Positions 26,060-35,965 are shown, counted from the first letter of the stretch. The stretch is 64,000 bases of DNA from Symmachiella macrocystis (GCF_007860075.1 NZ_SJPP01000001.1:2887490-2951489), one strand, 5' to 3'. Notes: generated from the letters alone by a model not told the origin. Translations and numbers: made by a program.

Positions 26060-26509
26060 CCGGCGAGAACCATCCAGAGGGTGGCCGCGATTGCTTCGCA
26101 ATCGGGTCGGGCAAAGCCCGCAAGAAGCCGCAATTTCCACGCTACATATTAGAGAAGCGTGCAAGTCGACCAAAGCATTCCGCAGCGCCTCCCAGCATCG
26201 ACGCGATCAACCAGCACCACCCCAACCGCACACCACGAGCACAATACGAGCACACCACGAGCGCCCCACACAAGATTGGCCAACGGCCAATCCCCACCCT
26301 AGCCAGGGGCAACGCCCCTGGAATTATTATGGCAACGAAGATTTGTTGGCCGAAGGCCAAATTCACATGCTTTGCGCACGCGACGAAAACGTGAAATTGG
26401 CCGTTGGCCAATGATAAAATTGTTGCCAACGCAAATACCTAGGGCGAATGCCCTAGGCTAAGATGTCATTTGGCCGTTGGCCAAACATCTCCCGATCACT
26501 GCTAACCGG
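26060..26509. other. Intergenic region packed with short palindromes
   Basis: This is a 450-base gap between convergent genes. No gene was recognised. The second half carries six hairpin-forming palindromes in about 212 bases (listed as one repeat feature). Confidence 0.6.
26274..26485. repeat. Cluster of six REP-like palindromes
   Basis: Visible copies are GATTGGCC AAC GGCCAATC (26274-26292), CCAGGGGC AAC GCCCCTGG (26303-26321), TTGGCC GAA GGCCAA (26346-26360), ATTGGCC GTT GGCCAAT (26396-26412), CCTAGGGC GAAT GCCCTAGG (26438-26457) and TTTGGCC GTT GGCCAAA (26469-26485). They share 3- or 4-base loops (AAC, GAA, GTT, GAAT) and GC-rich stems. Four of the six use the TTGGCC/GGCCAA stem. They lie between convergent genes, where they may act as transcript ends. 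Confidence 0.75.
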
Positions 26510-27280
26510 CTATGACGACGAATCTCGCGTCGGTTCAGGCGCCGGTTGTTGTGCCGTATTGTCGGATTCGGTGCCATCGGGGGGCGGGGCGTCTTCCGCG
26601 GTCGTTTGTTCTTCGGGCGGTGCAACCTGCGTGTCTGACTCGCCTAGGTCAAACTCTTCAATCAACTCCCGCCGCCGGTTCGTAACCTGTTTATCAAACT
26701 CACTGAGCACGCTCATTGCGTGATCGCGGGATGTGACCAAGCCCATAATTAGGTATTGTATGATCGCGATCACGTAAAACACCCAACCCGCCGGACCGTG
26801 GAAAATGGTCGAGAGGATTGCGAATACGGGCGATGAGCGGTTGACGTGCTGGCAGAGCAGGCCCTTCACGTAGGGCCGCCAATTCTCCTTGAGGGTACTG
26901 AGAACTTCCCCGCGACGAAATTTCAATTTCGGCGGTCCGGGGTAGATGATGGAAAACAGCTCTTGGTCCGGCATCGTCTCGATCACACCGACAGCCAAGA
27001 GGATGCGTCCACCTAGCACCAGCCAGTCCAGATTGAAACTTAAGTGGTCGCCGGTCGCCCAGAAAAACAGTAGGTCTTCCATATTGGCGGTGGCCGCCAT
27101 CAACACCAGCGATGCCCGAAACCACTGCTCCAGGTCTTTCTCAAGTTCCTCGTCCATTTCCTGCAGACGCACAACTTTGCGCAGAAAGACGCGGAATGTT
27201 GGGATCGCGACCATTCCCAGCAGCAGCCGGATGAACGACCGCATCACCGGCAGTTTCATGATTATAGTAAACCAATTCAC
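26510..27280 (-). CDS. Membrane protein of unknown function
   Basis: This 256-residue protein starts from a GTG at 27280 with AAGGA 9 bases upstream. An ATG at 27259 is the alternative. Hydrophobic segments are near 12-30 ([19 protein letters not shown]), about 55-110 ([19 protein letters not shown]) and about 160-185 ([18 protein letters not shown]). The N-terminal part has an amphipathic acidic stretch ([15 protein letters not shown]). The C-terminal 50 residues are Pro/Glu/Thr-rich and disordered-looking. I do not recognise a family. Confidence 0.75.
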   Translation of the reverse strand: MNWFTIIMKLPVMRSFIRLLLGMVAIPTFRVFLRKVVRLQEMDEELEKDLEQWFRASLVLMAATANMEDLLFFWATGDHLSFNLDWLVLGGRILLAVGVIETMPDQELFSIIYPGPPKLKFRRGEVLSTLKENWRPYVKGLLCQHVNRSSPVFAILSTIFHGPAGWVFYVIAIIQYLIMGLVTSRDHAMSVLSEFDKQVTNRRRELIEEFDLGESDTQVAPPEEQTTAEDAPPPDGTESDNTAQQPAPEPTRDSSS

Positions 27281-27610
27281 AACAAACGTCCTTGCGAGGC
27301 GATTGCTTCAACTCAAAAATAGCTCGAAAACAGCCCATTCGGGCCGCTATTACGGTAACGCATCCGACGGCCCACCGGTTCACGCCCCCGCAGTGTACCA
27401 ACTTCAGCCAAGACTGCGGAGACAACCGCCCCAACCCCACAAAATTCCCCCGCCACCATTCGCAGTCGCCGCCGTTTTACGCTATCCTGGCAACTTTTCG
27501 GAACCCCGTTTTTCCACCAACTTTTTTCTCTGCGCCTCAGCGTCTCTGCGCGAGACTTTATTTTATAACACCTCTCATCAACGATCGACAAATCTCAGCG
27601 GAGCCACCTC
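27281..27610. other. Intergenic region with one repeat arm
   Basis: This is 330 bases between divergent genes, expected to hold the promoters of the membrane protein gene and araB. At about 27522-27560 is CTGCGCCTCAGCGTCTCTGC followed by GCGAGAC, the reverse-complement match of one arm of the 318-487 element. No gene was seen. Confidence 0.5.
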
Positions 27611-29239
27611 ATGAATCAACCGGCACATGTTGCACTCGGACTCGACTTTGGCACCGAATCGGTCCGGGCCTTGTTGGCCGATCTGAACGGCAACGAACTC
27701 GCCTCTGCTGTCGGGCCCTATGAGCACGGTCAAATTACCGAGACCTTGCCCGGCACGGGTGAAAAACTCCCCGCCGATTTTGCCTTTCAGCATCCCAGCG
27801 ACTGGATCGAAGCCTCCGCTCAGGCGGTCCGCGACGCAGTGGCCGCTGCTGGATTGACCGGCGACGAGATCATCGGCATCGGTGTCGATTTCACGAGTTG
27901 CACCATGCTCCCCGCGCTGAGCGATGGCACGCCGCTGTGCCTGGTGCCGCAGTGGGCTACTGAAAAATTTGCTTGGCCCAAACTGTGGAAACATCACGGC
28001 GCGAAAACACAAACCGAGAAAATCAACGAACTGGCCCGCGCGCGCAACGAACCTTGGCTGGCCCGCTACGGCGGCATCATCGGTCTGGAATGGTTCTTTC
28101 CCAAAATGCTGGAAACCCTCGAAGAGGCACCCGCCGTTTACGATGCGACGGAAGTCTGGCTCGAAGCAGGGGACTGGTACGTCTGGCAACTGGTTGATAG
28201 CCCCGCCGACAAACTGCCCCGTTCCACCTGTCAAGCGGGTTATAAAGGCATGTGGCACAGCCACGATGGTTTCCCCTCCCACGAATTCTTAGCCGCTCTG
28301 CATCCCAAACTAGAAAACGTTGTCGCCGAGAAAATGCCGGGAAAATTCCTCGCGCCGGGCGAAGCGGCCGGCACCCTCTGTGCCTCTATCGCAGAGAAAT
28401 TCGGACTTCCCGCCGGAATCCCCGTCAGTGCAGCCACGATCGACGCGCACGCTGGTGTCCCCGGAGCCGGTGCCGCTGGAGCAGGCACGTTGGTGATGGT
28501 CATGGGAACCAGTAGTTGCCACATGCTCAATGCCGACGCCGAACAAAACGTCCCCGGTGTCGCCGGAATCGTCGAAGGGGGGATCCTCCCCGGATTCTAT
28601 GGTTACGAAACCGGCCAAGCCGCTGTGGGAGACGCCTTTGATTGGTTGCGGCGTACGACTGGCCACGACAACTTCGATCAACTCACCGCACAAGCCGCAC
28701 AATTGTCCCCGGGGGCTGACGGCGTGCTCTGCATGGATTGGTTCAACGGTTGTCGCACGCCGCTGATGGATGGTGGGCTGCGCGGCGCGTTTGTTGGGCT
28801 CACCATGAACCACGGGGCAGGGCACATGTACCGCGCTTTGATGGAAGGCTCCGCCTTTGGAGTGCGTTGGATCGTTGACCTGCTGCGAGAAAACGGCGTG
28901 CCGGTCACCGGCATCGTTGCCACAGGCGGACTCCCGCACCACAATCCGCTGTTGGTACAAATCTACGCCGACGTCCTGGGGTTGCCGATCACCGTGCATC
29001 CCTCAAAACAAGGCCCCGCACTCGGGGCGGCGATACTCGGCGTTCTGGCCGCCGACACCGATCGAAAACACTTTGCCACCACCGCCGACGCTATCGCCGC
29101 CATGGCCGGCCCGCGTGCGGATGATCCCAGTCGTGCGGCGAAAATCGTCGAGCCAGAAGCAGATGCACAAGCGGCCTATGAAAACATCTATCAACGTTAC
29201 CGCAAACTGGCCGATGTGCTCGTCGCTGAAGAATTCTAG
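27611..29239 (+). CDS. araB: Ribulokinase (FGGY family)
   Basis: This 542-residue kinase phosphorylates L-ribulose to L-ribulose-5-phosphate. FGGY features seen: the N-terminal phosphate loop ALGLDFGTESVRALLADL, GIGVDFTSCTMLPAL, WFFPKMLETLEEAP, CQAGYKGMWH, the adenosine-loop region GTLVMVMGTSSCHML, and VTGIVATGGLPHHNPLLVQI near the end. The ribulokinase-type GVDFTSCT and the length support AraB over xylulokinase or glycerol kinase. GGAG precedes the ATG by 7 bases. An isomerase gene follows after 84 bases, consistent with an L-arabinose or related pentose operon. No epimerase (AraD) is in the window. Confidence 0.93.
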   Translation: MNQPAHVALGLDFGTESVRALLADLNGNELASAVGPYEHGQITETLPGTGEKLPADFAFQHPSDWIEASAQAVRDAVAAAGLTGDEIIGIGVDFTSCTMLPALSDGTPLCLVPQWATEKFAWPKLWKHHGAKTQTEKINELARARNEPWLARYGGIIGLEWFFPKMLETLEEAPAVYDATEVWLEAGDWYVWQLVDSPADKLPRSTCQAGYKGMWHSHDGFPSHEFLAALHPKLENVVAEKMPGKFLAPGEAAGTLCASIAEKFGLPAGIPVSAATIDAHAGVPGAGAAGAGTLVMVMGTSSCHMLNADAEQNVPGVAGIVEGGILPGFYGYETGQAAVGDAFDWLRRTTGHDNFDQLTAQAAQLSPGADGVLCMDWFNGCRTPLMDGGLRGAFVGLTMNHGAGHMYRALMEGSAFGVRWIVDLLRENGVPVTGIVATGGLPHHNPLLVQIYADVLGLPITVHPSKQGPALGAAILGVLAADTDRKHFATTADAIAAMAGPRADDPSRAAKIVEPEADAQAAYENIYQRYRKLADVLVAEEF

Positions 29240-29323
29240 AATGCAATGACCATTGACGGTCTCTATCAAATTTCACTACTTAATCGAAAACACCCGTAAA
29301 CTACCAATTAGGACACACGCACG

Positions 29324-30988
29324 ATGTCTGCCTATTCAATTTCTAAACCGACCAAAAAACCAAAACTCAAAAAGAACCAAGTTCAATTGATCGCCAGTGG
29401 CGACTTGCGGCTTTCCGCGAACCAAAACTGCTGGGAAGCGCAAGAGCAAATGGAAGCTGCGCTGACCCAAGCGGTCGAAGCGGCCGGTTATGAAATCGTT
29501 CGCGCGCATCCTTATGACGAAACCGAAAAGCACGGCTTCATCGGCTCGCAAAAACAGGGCATGCAGGTTTTTGAAAACATCGATCCGCACGCGCCGTTGA
29601 TCGTGGCCGAAGCGGTTTGGCAGTACTCGCATCATGTTCTCTCGGGATTGGCTACGCATCAAGGCCCGATTCTGACCGTCGCCAACTGGTCGGGGACTTG
29701 GCCCGGTTTGGTCGGCATGCTGAATCTCAACGGTTCGCTCACCAAGGCGGGTGTTGAGTATTCCACGCTCTGGAGCGAGGACTTCACCGACAAGTATTTC
29801 ACGACTCGGCTCAAGAAATGGCTGACGACCGGCACGTGCAAGCACGCGACCAAACATGTCAAACCGCTCAAGAAGGTCAAGGTCTCAGCCAAGGAACGCA
29901 AACTCGGCGAGTCGTTGGCCGCCCAAATGCAATCCGAAAAAGCCATCATGGGTGTCTTCGACGAAGGCTGCATGGGCATGTTCAACGCCATCATTCCCGA
30001 CCATCTCCTCAACCCGACCGGCCTCTACAAAGAACGTCTCAGTCAGTCGGCGCTGTACCATGAGTCGACACAAGTCAAAAATGCTGAAGCCAAAGCGGTC
30101 CGCAAGTGGATGGAAGACAAAGGCATGACCTTCCACACCGGACGCACCCACGAAACCGATCTCACCGACGATCAAATCCACAAGCAATGCCAAATGTACA
30201 TCGCTGCGGTGCGGATTGCCGATGATTTCGGCTGCGACTGCATCGGGATTCAATACCAACAAGGACTCAAAGACCTGCTTCCCGCTAGTGATTTGGTCGA
30301 AGGCACCCTCAACAACCAGGCCCGCCCGCCCGTGACCAGTCGCGATGGACAACGCGAATTGTACGCCGGCGAAGCGATCCCGCACTTCAACGAAGTCGAC
30401 GAGTGCGCCGGTCTCGACAGCTTGATTACCTATCGCGTCCACAAAGCAATGGGACAGCCGGTCGAAAACACGTTGCACGATATTCGTTGGGGCGATCACG
30501 ATGCCACGGGTAAGGTCGATGACTACATCTGGGTGCTGCTCATCAGCGGCGCCGCCCCGCCGGCGCATTTCATCGGTGGATGGAAAGGGGCCGACGGCCT
30601 ACGGCAAGTCCCCATGTATTTCCCCGCCGGCGGCAGCACGCTGCGGGGAATTTCCAAACCGGGTGAAATCGTCTGGTCGCGGATTTATGTCGAAGACGAT
30701 CGCCTGAAAATGGACCTCGGCCGCGGCGGCGTGGTGAAGCTCTCCAAAAAAGAAACCGAGCGACGCTGGAACGAAACCACCCCGCAATGGCCGATCATGC
30801 ACGCCGTTACCTACGGTACGTCGCGCGACCAAATGATGGCCCGTCACAAATCGAATCACATCCAAGTCGCCTACGCCAAGTCAGCCGCCGATGCCGACAA
30901 AGCGTTACTCGCCAAAGCCTCAATGGCCGCCGAACTGGGAATCGAAGTCGCCCTCTGCGGCACCCGCGCCGATGGTAAGGCGTGGTAA
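29324..30988 (+). CDS. L-arabinose/L-fucose isomerase-family protein
   Basis: This 554-residue protein is related to the FucI/AraA sugar isomerases, which convert aldoses to ketoses with Mn2+. Segments [77 protein letters not shown] and [19 protein letters not shown] are typical of the fucose-isomerase fold, with candidate metal ligands Glu and Asp in these stretches. The poly-Lys N-terminus ([10 protein letters not shown]) is an addition. Pairing with ribulokinase suggests it makes L-ribulose, or another ketose used by that kinase. This is inferred from position. Confidence 0.88.
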   Translation: MSAYSISKPTKKPKLKKNQVQLIASGDLRLSANQNCWEAQEQMEAALTQAVEAAGYEIVRAHPYDETEKHGFIGSQKQGMQVFENIDPHAPLIVAEAVWQYSHHVLSGLATHQGPILTVANWSGTWPGLVGMLNLNGSLTKAGVEYSTLWSEDFTDKYFTTRLKKWLTTGTCKHATKHVKPLKKVKVSAKERKLGESLAAQMQSEKAIMGVFDEGCMGMFNAIIPDHLLNPTGLYKERLSQSALYHESTQVKNAEAKAVRKWMEDKGMTFHTGRTHETDLTDDQIHKQCQMYIAAVRIADDFGCDCIGIQYQQGLKDLLPASDLVEGTLNNQARPPVTSRDGQRELYAGEAIPHFNEVDECAGLDSLITYRVHKAMGQPVENTLHDIRWGDHDATGKVDDYIWVLLISGAAPPAHFIGGWKGADGLRQVPMYFPAGGSTLRGISKPGEIVWSRIYVEDDRLKMDLGRGGVVKLSKKETERRWNETTPQWPIMHAVTYGTSRDQMMARHKSNHIQVAYAKSAADADKALLAKASMAAELGIEVALCGTRADGKAW

Positions 30989-31042
30989 TTCACCGACATT
31001 TGTCCCAGTTTCCGTCAGCCCCCGGCTATGCCTTGGGGCGGA

Positions 31043-31192
31043 CTATTGATGCCGTTCGTCATCCCGCGGTGTCCTCATGCTTTCCACGAGATAATCCACA
31101 AGCATGAAAATGATTACGCAGGCACCCACGTTACACCCAAATTTCACAACGAGCAGAATTATTTCAGTCGGACTAGGAATTGGGGAAAACAT
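31043..31192 (-). CDS. 49-residue single-helix membrane protein (copy A)
   Basis: The minus strand from ATG 31192 gives MFSPIPSPTEIILLVVKFGC, then a hydrophobic helix (NVGACVIIFMLVDYLV) and a charged tail ending PRDDERHQ. It aligns end to end with the 47-residue protein at 31507-31650: the MF-x-P start, the pre-helix Glu, one membrane helix, the Ser/Thr-x-x-x-Pro tail and a DD/DDRH ending. Two related small frames on one strand argue that both are real. A weak TGGA site precedes the start. Function unknown. Confidence 0.6.
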   Translation of the reverse strand: MFSPIPSPTEIILLVVKFGCNVGACVIIFMLVDYLVESMRTPRDDERHQ

Positions 31193-31506
31193 TGGCAAGT
31201 CCACTGGATGGGGTGAAAGTCGAGGCAGCAAGACCGAGAGGCGGAAGTATTTTCCGCTGCAATCGATCAATGCAGTAGCAAATCTAAACCGTCAATAGAC
31301 TGGAGCTGATAGAACGTGTGCCGGTACGACCGGATGACTGTGGCCAAATTGAGATAAACCCGCGGATCTTCTCGCTAAACAGGCCATTCAATAACCGTAA
31401 AGAATCCCTTTAGATAACCACTGATTTTGGACCCGTTCCATCGGCAGTTACCAATTGGATATCAAAACACCGCGGTTCCGTCCGGCACAGCCGGGCCAAT
31501 ACGTTA
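31193..31506. other. Intergenic region, nothing recognised
   Basis: This is a 314-base gap between the two small membrane-protein genes. No repeat or RNA was seen. A promoter for copy A is expected here. Confidence 0.4.
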
Positions 31507-31650
31507 CTAATCGTGCCGATCGTCGCCTTCCGGCGACTTCGTGCTTTTGACCAGATAAATCACCAGCACAGCGATGAGCAACGGCACGCCGATGAGCATC
31601 AAAAAAATCGCGGCGATGATCAGCAGTTCCATCGGACCAGGTAGAAACAT
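31507..31650 (-). CDS. 47-residue single-helix membrane protein (copy B)
   Basis: From ATG 31650 the product reads MFLPGPMELLIIAAIFLMLI, continues through a hydrophobic stretch (GVPLLIAVLVIYLV) and ends KSTKSPEGDDRHD. A GGAG site lies about 8 bases upstream, which supports this start over the longer frame. The layout (short outer N-terminus with Pro and Glu, one helix, charged tail) superficially recalls the start of TatA-like proteins, but it lacks the amphipathic helix. It is a paralogue of 31043-31192. Confidence 0.65.
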   Translation of the reverse strand: MFLPGPMELLIIAAIFLMLIGVPLLIAVLVIYLVKSTKSPEGDDRHD

Positions 31651-31960
31651 CGGAAACTCCAGATAGCTGAGCGTGTTCTGATAAATATCGCTGGAATAGC
31701 AGGCTGCATCGTCTGGTGGCATCAATCACTGTACCGACGGCCATGTAGATTCGACAGTCCGAATCGAATCCGACCCTCACCGTATTGAGATAAATCGCAG
31801 CGGAATTCTTCTCGGTTTTCAACCAGCAATTTCGGCTAGCCAACCTGTCTCATATCCGCTAAAAGACTCGCTCCATTGTGGATCGGGCCCGCGGCAGTTG
31901 CGCCGTAGATGCCGCCGCACCTCAAAAAAATGCTTGCAACTTCTCATGGAGGAGAACTCA
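31651..31960. other. Divergent intergenic region
   Basis: This is 310 bases between the small membrane-protein gene B and the thioredoxin-fold gene. Nothing was recognised apart from the two ribosome-binding sites at its ends. Promoters for both directions are expected. Confidence 0.4.
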
Positions 31961-33943
31961 ATGCCCGTCGGGAAATTGCGCCCTTACGGCCGTTCGCTCA
32001 GCGCCCTGTTCGCCGTTCTTTGCGGTTTCACCGTTGTGGTTGGGGGATTCAACGCCCACGCCGCTGACCCGCCCGCTGCTAAAAAACAAACCGCTCCTCA
32101 GCGCAAGCCGGCAACAGCCTCTCAAGGCAAACCGACATCCGCTACGCGCAAACGGACTGCCTCAACCGGCAAACGCCCGGCTGCGCCTCGCAAACGGGCG
32201 ACTGCATCGCGCAAGACCGCAAAATTACCTTCCGTCAAAGCCATCCAAGCGGCCTATCACAAGAACTTCACCAAGTTCATGCCGCTGGGTGTTGAATACC
32301 GCATGACGATCACCGATACGGAAGCCGCGATTGAAACCGAACGGCAGCGTCTCAAGGAAAAACAAGACTTCACCAAGGCAAATCCGGGATCTATTGTAGT
32401 CAACGGGAAAGCGTTGGATGAGGCGCAATTCAAAGAGACCATGCGACATGTCGGCGAGGAAATTCAATACCTGACGCAGACCCTTTCCGACGAATCGGTC
32501 AAAAATCGCCTCAAGGGGTGGGTGATTCAGCGGCCGTATGTCTGGACCGATGGCCAATCACTTCATCTTCGCCGGTCAAACAATCCCTCCGCATCCGATG
32601 ACACGTTGTTTCCCGGCGCACTGACTCCTCCGGAGAAATTATCGGAGCTGTATAACTCGATCGTGTTGGCATCGTGGTCGAAAGACAACGACCCGCCGCT
32701 GCGGTGTTGGTTCGGCGGAAATGCCCCCGGCCAGGGCCGTGTGGCAAATGTCCTCAACGACTGCATCGCCATTTCGCTCCCGCCGATGGGTTTTGTCAAA
32801 GAGGACTGGACCCACAAAAGGGATTGGCATGAATGGGATCTGTTTATGACCGCCGATCCGAGTCGTTTTAAAGTCGTCAAGCGGACTGAGGTCAAAGGCC
32901 GCGTTATGTATGTCATGGATGAAGTTGTTGAAAAAGGGGAGCGGGCGCGTGTCTGGATCGATCCCCGGCAAGGCGCTCTGCCGCTACGCATGGAATGGAG
33001 TTACGTCAGCACGGCCGATAAAGTCGTCACCCCGTTTCATCGCGACTTGCAGATCCTGGCGGTCAAAAAAGTCGCCAATGGCTTCTATCCGGCGAAAATA
33101 AGACGCCGCGATCTCATTCCCGACGCAAAAATTGCTCAAAAACAACGCGAGGAATTCGCTGCCGGCACCTTGGCCAAAGACGCGCCCCGCCCACCGTTGG
33201 TCACGGGACGTATCACTGCCTGGGAAGCCACAAAATTTGAACCGAAAAAAGCGATCGAACCGGCTGCTTTGGCACTCGCGTTCCCCAAGGGAGCTCTCTA
33301 TATCAACGCGGTCGACGAACGGACCTACCGCACCGGCGATTCTCAGCCATTGCCCCCGGCACCTCAGCCTATTCAGCCCTCTCAAGTCGCGCCGCCGCTG
33401 AAAATTGCTGAATGGATCGACGGCAAATCACGAAATCTCGACAGCTTCAAGGGTAAGGTCGTGGTGCTCGTTTTCTCACAAAAAATGGGTGACACTCAAG
33501 ACGATCAAAGCAACGACGACGCTGTCGCCTTCATGAAGACTCTCCAAGGAAAATTCGGCTCCAAGGGAGTCATCTTCTTAGAGGTTTTTGGTGCCAAGTC
33601 GAACATGCAGCGTGTCCGTGATTTCCAAAAAGCTCGCGGCTGGAAATCTTTGGTTGGCATTGATGCAACCACGAGATCTAACGTAGGGGCTTCGGCTGAG
33701 AAGTATCTCGCAGGCAACGATTCGGGGTTCGTCGTCATCGGTCGCAACGGCCGCGTTGCTTTCAACGCCGATGCACTCGAAGAAGAAACGGCCATGCAAA
33801 TGTTCTACCAGGCAGCCCAGACGCTATCGATCCCCTGGCCGCTCGACAAAAATGGCCCAGAAGATCAAATCGATCAACAGCAGGTGCAAATCTTCGAACA
33901 CATCGTCAGCAAACAAATCGAACAGGCGCTGGCACAGCCCTAG
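31961..33943 (+). CDS. Exported protein with C-terminal redoxin-like domain without cysteines
   Basis: This 660-residue protein starts MPVGKLRPYGRSLSALFA, preceded by GGAGGAG about 6 bases upstream. A signal peptide ends near AHAAD (about 34). Residues 35-90 are a Lys/Arg/Pro/Ala/Thr-rich linker (KRTASTGKRPAAPRKRATAS). A large middle region (about 90-470) has no recognised family. The C-terminal 170 residues look like a TlpA/redoxin domain: KSRNLDSFKGKVVVLVFSQK, GVIFLEVFGAKSNMQRVRDF and SGFVVIGRNGRVAFNADALE. The CxxC position reads SQKMGDTQ, so the thioredoxin centre is missing. It is probably a periplasmic or surface protein with a binding rather than redox role. Confidence 0.8.
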   Translation: MPVGKLRPYGRSLSALFAVLCGFTVVVGGFNAHAADPPAAKKQTAPQRKPATASQGKPTSATRKRTASTGKRPAAPRKRATASRKTAKLPSVKAIQAAYHKNFTKFMPLGVEYRMTITDTEAAIETERQRLKEKQDFTKANPGSIVVNGKALDEAQFKETMRHVGEEIQYLTQTLSDESVKNRLKGWVIQRPYVWTDGQSLHLRRSNNPSASDDTLFPGALTPPEKLSELYNSIVLASWSKDNDPPLRCWFGGNAPGQGRVANVLNDCIAISLPPMGFVKEDWTHKRDWHEWDLFMTADPSRFKVVKRTEVKGRVMYVMDEVVEKGERARVWIDPRQGALPLRMEWSYVSTADKVVTPFHRDLQILAVKKVANGFYPAKIRRRDLIPDAKIAQKQREEFAAGTLAKDAPRPPLVTGRITAWEATKFEPKKAIEPAALALAFPKGALYINAVDERTYRTGDSQPLPPAPQPIQPSQVAPPLKIAEWIDGKSRNLDSFKGKVVVLVFSQKMGDTQDDQSNDDAVAFMKTLQGKFGSKGVIFLEVFGAKSNMQRVRDFQKARGWKSLVGIDATTRSNVGASAEKYLAGNDSGFVVIGRNGRVAFNADALEEETAMQMFYQAAQTLSIPWPLDKNGPEDQIDQQQVQIFEHIVSKQIEQALAQP

Positions 33944-34453
33944 TGTAAAGCGATTTTCCGACAAGTCGTTTCAAAACCCTCTGACGCATCTCGCTGACAC
34001 TAATATGTAGGTGTCCGGAACAAGCGCAAGCGGGTTTTGAAACTGGTTCTAGTCAAATTGCAGCAACTCAGCAAATGCAGGGTGCGTTGCGACGCACACC
34101 GTTACCTGCAGGACGAAACGCAATCCCAACGCAATCAGTGATGCACTGAATCGACTCAAGTAAACATGAGGAGGTTCAGACCCGTGCAAGGTCTGTAATG
34201 CATCACTTCGTCTCCAAGCGTTGTTTTAACGTGACGGAAGATATACGTGCTCCATCTCAAAACAGTCCTGAAATTCCGACCATAAAACACCACACGCTGT
34301 TTTAAGACAGCTCCATCCGGCCTCCACCGCAAATTGCACTTTCTTTTTTCCCCCCCGCGCAGTAATACGGCGCGACAGATTTCCTGAAAATACGCGGTTT
34401 CTTTCGGGCCAAAGGACGGCGCGACCTCTTCCATGGACAAAGGAAGTGTGCGG
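33944..34453. other. Intergenic region with two repeats, no gene
   Basis: This is a 510-base gap before exbB. It has a 12-base inverted repeat, GTTTCAAAACCC (33968-33979) and GGGTTTTGAAAC (34032-34043), and a copy of the GTGCGTC/GACGCAC palindrome at 34076-34100. The frames in it show no family resemblance. Confidence 0.5.
34076..34100. repeat. Palindromic repeat, GTGCGTC/GACGCAC family
   Basis: TGCAGGGTGCGTTGCGACGC followed by ACACC is a diverged copy of the family seen at 263, 2908 and 15463. It is intergenic, upstream of exbB. Confidence 0.6.
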
Positions 34454-35329
34454 ATGCATACGCGACGACTCGTGACAATCGTCTTGCTCGGCGGCTGTCT
34501 CTGGCTGGTGGTGGCTCAGACCGGTTTTGCGCAAGCTCCGACATTTGCTCAGGATCAACCTGAGGCGACGAAGCTGGACATTAAAGAAATGATCCAGGCC
34601 GGCGGGTACGTCGGCTACATCATCCTCGCACTCAGTGTGGCAATGATCGCGCTGATCTTTGAGCACCTGATCTCCATCCGCCATGCAACGCTGATGCCGC
34701 ACGGACTGGCCGAAGAAGCCCATCGCCTTGTCGGCCTGCAGCAATACGCCCAAGCCGAACAGCAATGCAAACTGCAGCCCAGCTTTTTAGGCTACGTGAT
34801 TTCCGCCGGTTTGGCCGAGGTCGAAATGGGCTACTCCGCCGTCGAAAAAGCGGTCGAGGATGCCAGTATGGAACAAGCTGCGCGGCTGTTTCGAAAAATC
34901 GAATACCTCTCCGTCATCGGCACACTCGCCCCCATGCTGGGACTGCTCGGCACGGTCTGGGGCATGATCTTGGCCTTCATGGAATTCGAAACCAAAGCCA
35001 ATCCCCAAGTCTCGGAACTGGCTCCCGGAATATACCGCGCGCTCGTGACCACACTGCTGGGACTAAGCGTCGCCGTCCCCGCGCTGGCGGCCTTCGCAAT
35101 CTTCCGCAACCGCGTCGACGAACTAGTCGCCGAATCGACGCTGATGGCCGAGCATGTCTTTACAAAATACAAACGCACCGTCGCGCAGCGTCGCCAGCAA
35201 AAAAAGAAGGCTGTCGAACCTGCCTCACAAACCGCCACTTCGCAACCTGCTGTGACGCAACCGTCAGCCAAAGCTCCCACACCGTCTCCGCCAACGACCG
35301 GTAGTAGCGAGGAGCCGACTTCGTCATGA
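34454..35329 (+). CDS. exbB: MotA/TolQ/ExbB proton-channel protein
   Basis: This 291-residue inner-membrane protein starts [18 protein letters not shown] (GGAAG upstream of ATG 34454 favours it over 34433). A signal-like helix is followed by a periplasmic stretch. The ExbB helices are [20 protein letters not shown], the conserved [20 protein letters not shown], and [22 protein letters not shown]-terminal Ala/Pro/Thr/Ser tail ends the protein. With ExbD it would use the proton gradient to power an outer-membrane process. Its stop overlaps the first exbD start (ATGA). Confidence 0.93.
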   Translation: MHTRRLVTIVLLGGCLWLVVAQTGFAQAPTFAQDQPEATKLDIKEMIQAGGYVGYIILALSVAMIALIFEHLISIRHATLMPHGLAEEAHRLVGLQQYAQAEQQCKLQPSFLGYVISAGLAEVEMGYSAVEKAVEDASMEQAARLFRKIEYLSVIGTLAPMLGLLGTVWGMILAFMEFETKANPQVSELAPGIYRALVTTLLGLSVAVPALAAFAIFRNRVDELVAESTLMAEHVFTKYKRTVAQRRQQKKKAVEPASQTATSQPAVTQPSAKAPTPSPPTTGSSEEPTSS

Positions 35330-35745
35330 AAGTCCCCTTGCGCCGCCGCGAACGCGGGCTGCATTTCAATATCACGCCGTTGATCGACATCGTGTTCCTG
35401 TTGATCATTTTCTTCCTGGCCGCCAGTCACCTCGCCCGCTCCGAAACCGCCCAAGCGGTCGAACTTCCCGAAGCGACGCGACAAACCGACGAAGCCGAAC
35501 TGGCCCAACGGGTGGTGGTCACCATCACTGCCGAGGAGCGGTTTTTTGTCGGTGGCAATGAAATGTTGTTGCCGCAACTCGAATTTTTGATTCAACAAGC
35601 CAAGATCGATGCCGGCGAAGAACCGCTGGAGGTCCAAATCCGCGCCGATCGCACCGTCCCCTACGGCACCGTCGAACCACTGATGCTCTCTTGCGTTAAA
35701 GTGGGTATCACAAAACTAAACTGGGCGGTCTTGCCTACGCGGTGA
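35326..35745 (+). CDS. exbD: ExbD/TolR biopolymer transport protein (first copy)
   Basis: The 139-residue product starts [20 protein letters not shown]. It has one membrane helix with the proton-relay Asp21 ([16 protein letters not shown]) and a periplasmic domain (VEIQ-type strand [20 protein letters not shown]). The ATGA overlap with exbB shows translational coupling. It is typical in length for ExbD/TolR. Confidence 0.92.
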   Translation: MKVPLRRRERGLHFNITPLIDIVFLLIIFFLAASHLARSETAQAVELPEATRQTDEAELAQRVVVTITAEERFFVGGNEMLLPQLEFLIQQAKIDAGEEPLEVQIRADRTVPYGTVEPLMLSCVKVGITKLNWAVLPTR

Positions 35746-35965
35746 GTGGCCAGTGGCCAGAGACAGAGAGGTTTAAACAACACCAACTTTTCTAAGCACT
35801 TGGTGGGTGCCACTGGCTCTGCCAGTGTTTTTATAAGTTGCACATACTTTGGACGTGGCACTGGCGAAGCCAGTGGCACCCCATCGAAACATTCGATCGT
35901 GATGAATCAATTGTTACTGGCCACCGGCCACTGACCACTCGCCACTGATTTGCACAGCAAATCCC
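35746..35965. repeat. Spacer with CACTGGC/GCCAGTG palindromes between the two exbD genes
   Basis: Two perfect 7-base stems with 3-base loops are seen: CACTGGC TCT GCCAGTG (35811-35827) and CACTGGC GAA GCCAGTG (35859-35875). GTGGCCAGTGGCCAGAGACA starts at 35747, and ACTGGCCACCGGCCACTGAC is near the end. The elements sit inside what is otherwise a tight operon. Confidence 0.65.

Noticed and set aside
26274-26485. Palindrome cluster considered as a CRISPR array
   Set aside because: The stems differ from each other and spacing is irregular; there are no direct repeats of constant length.
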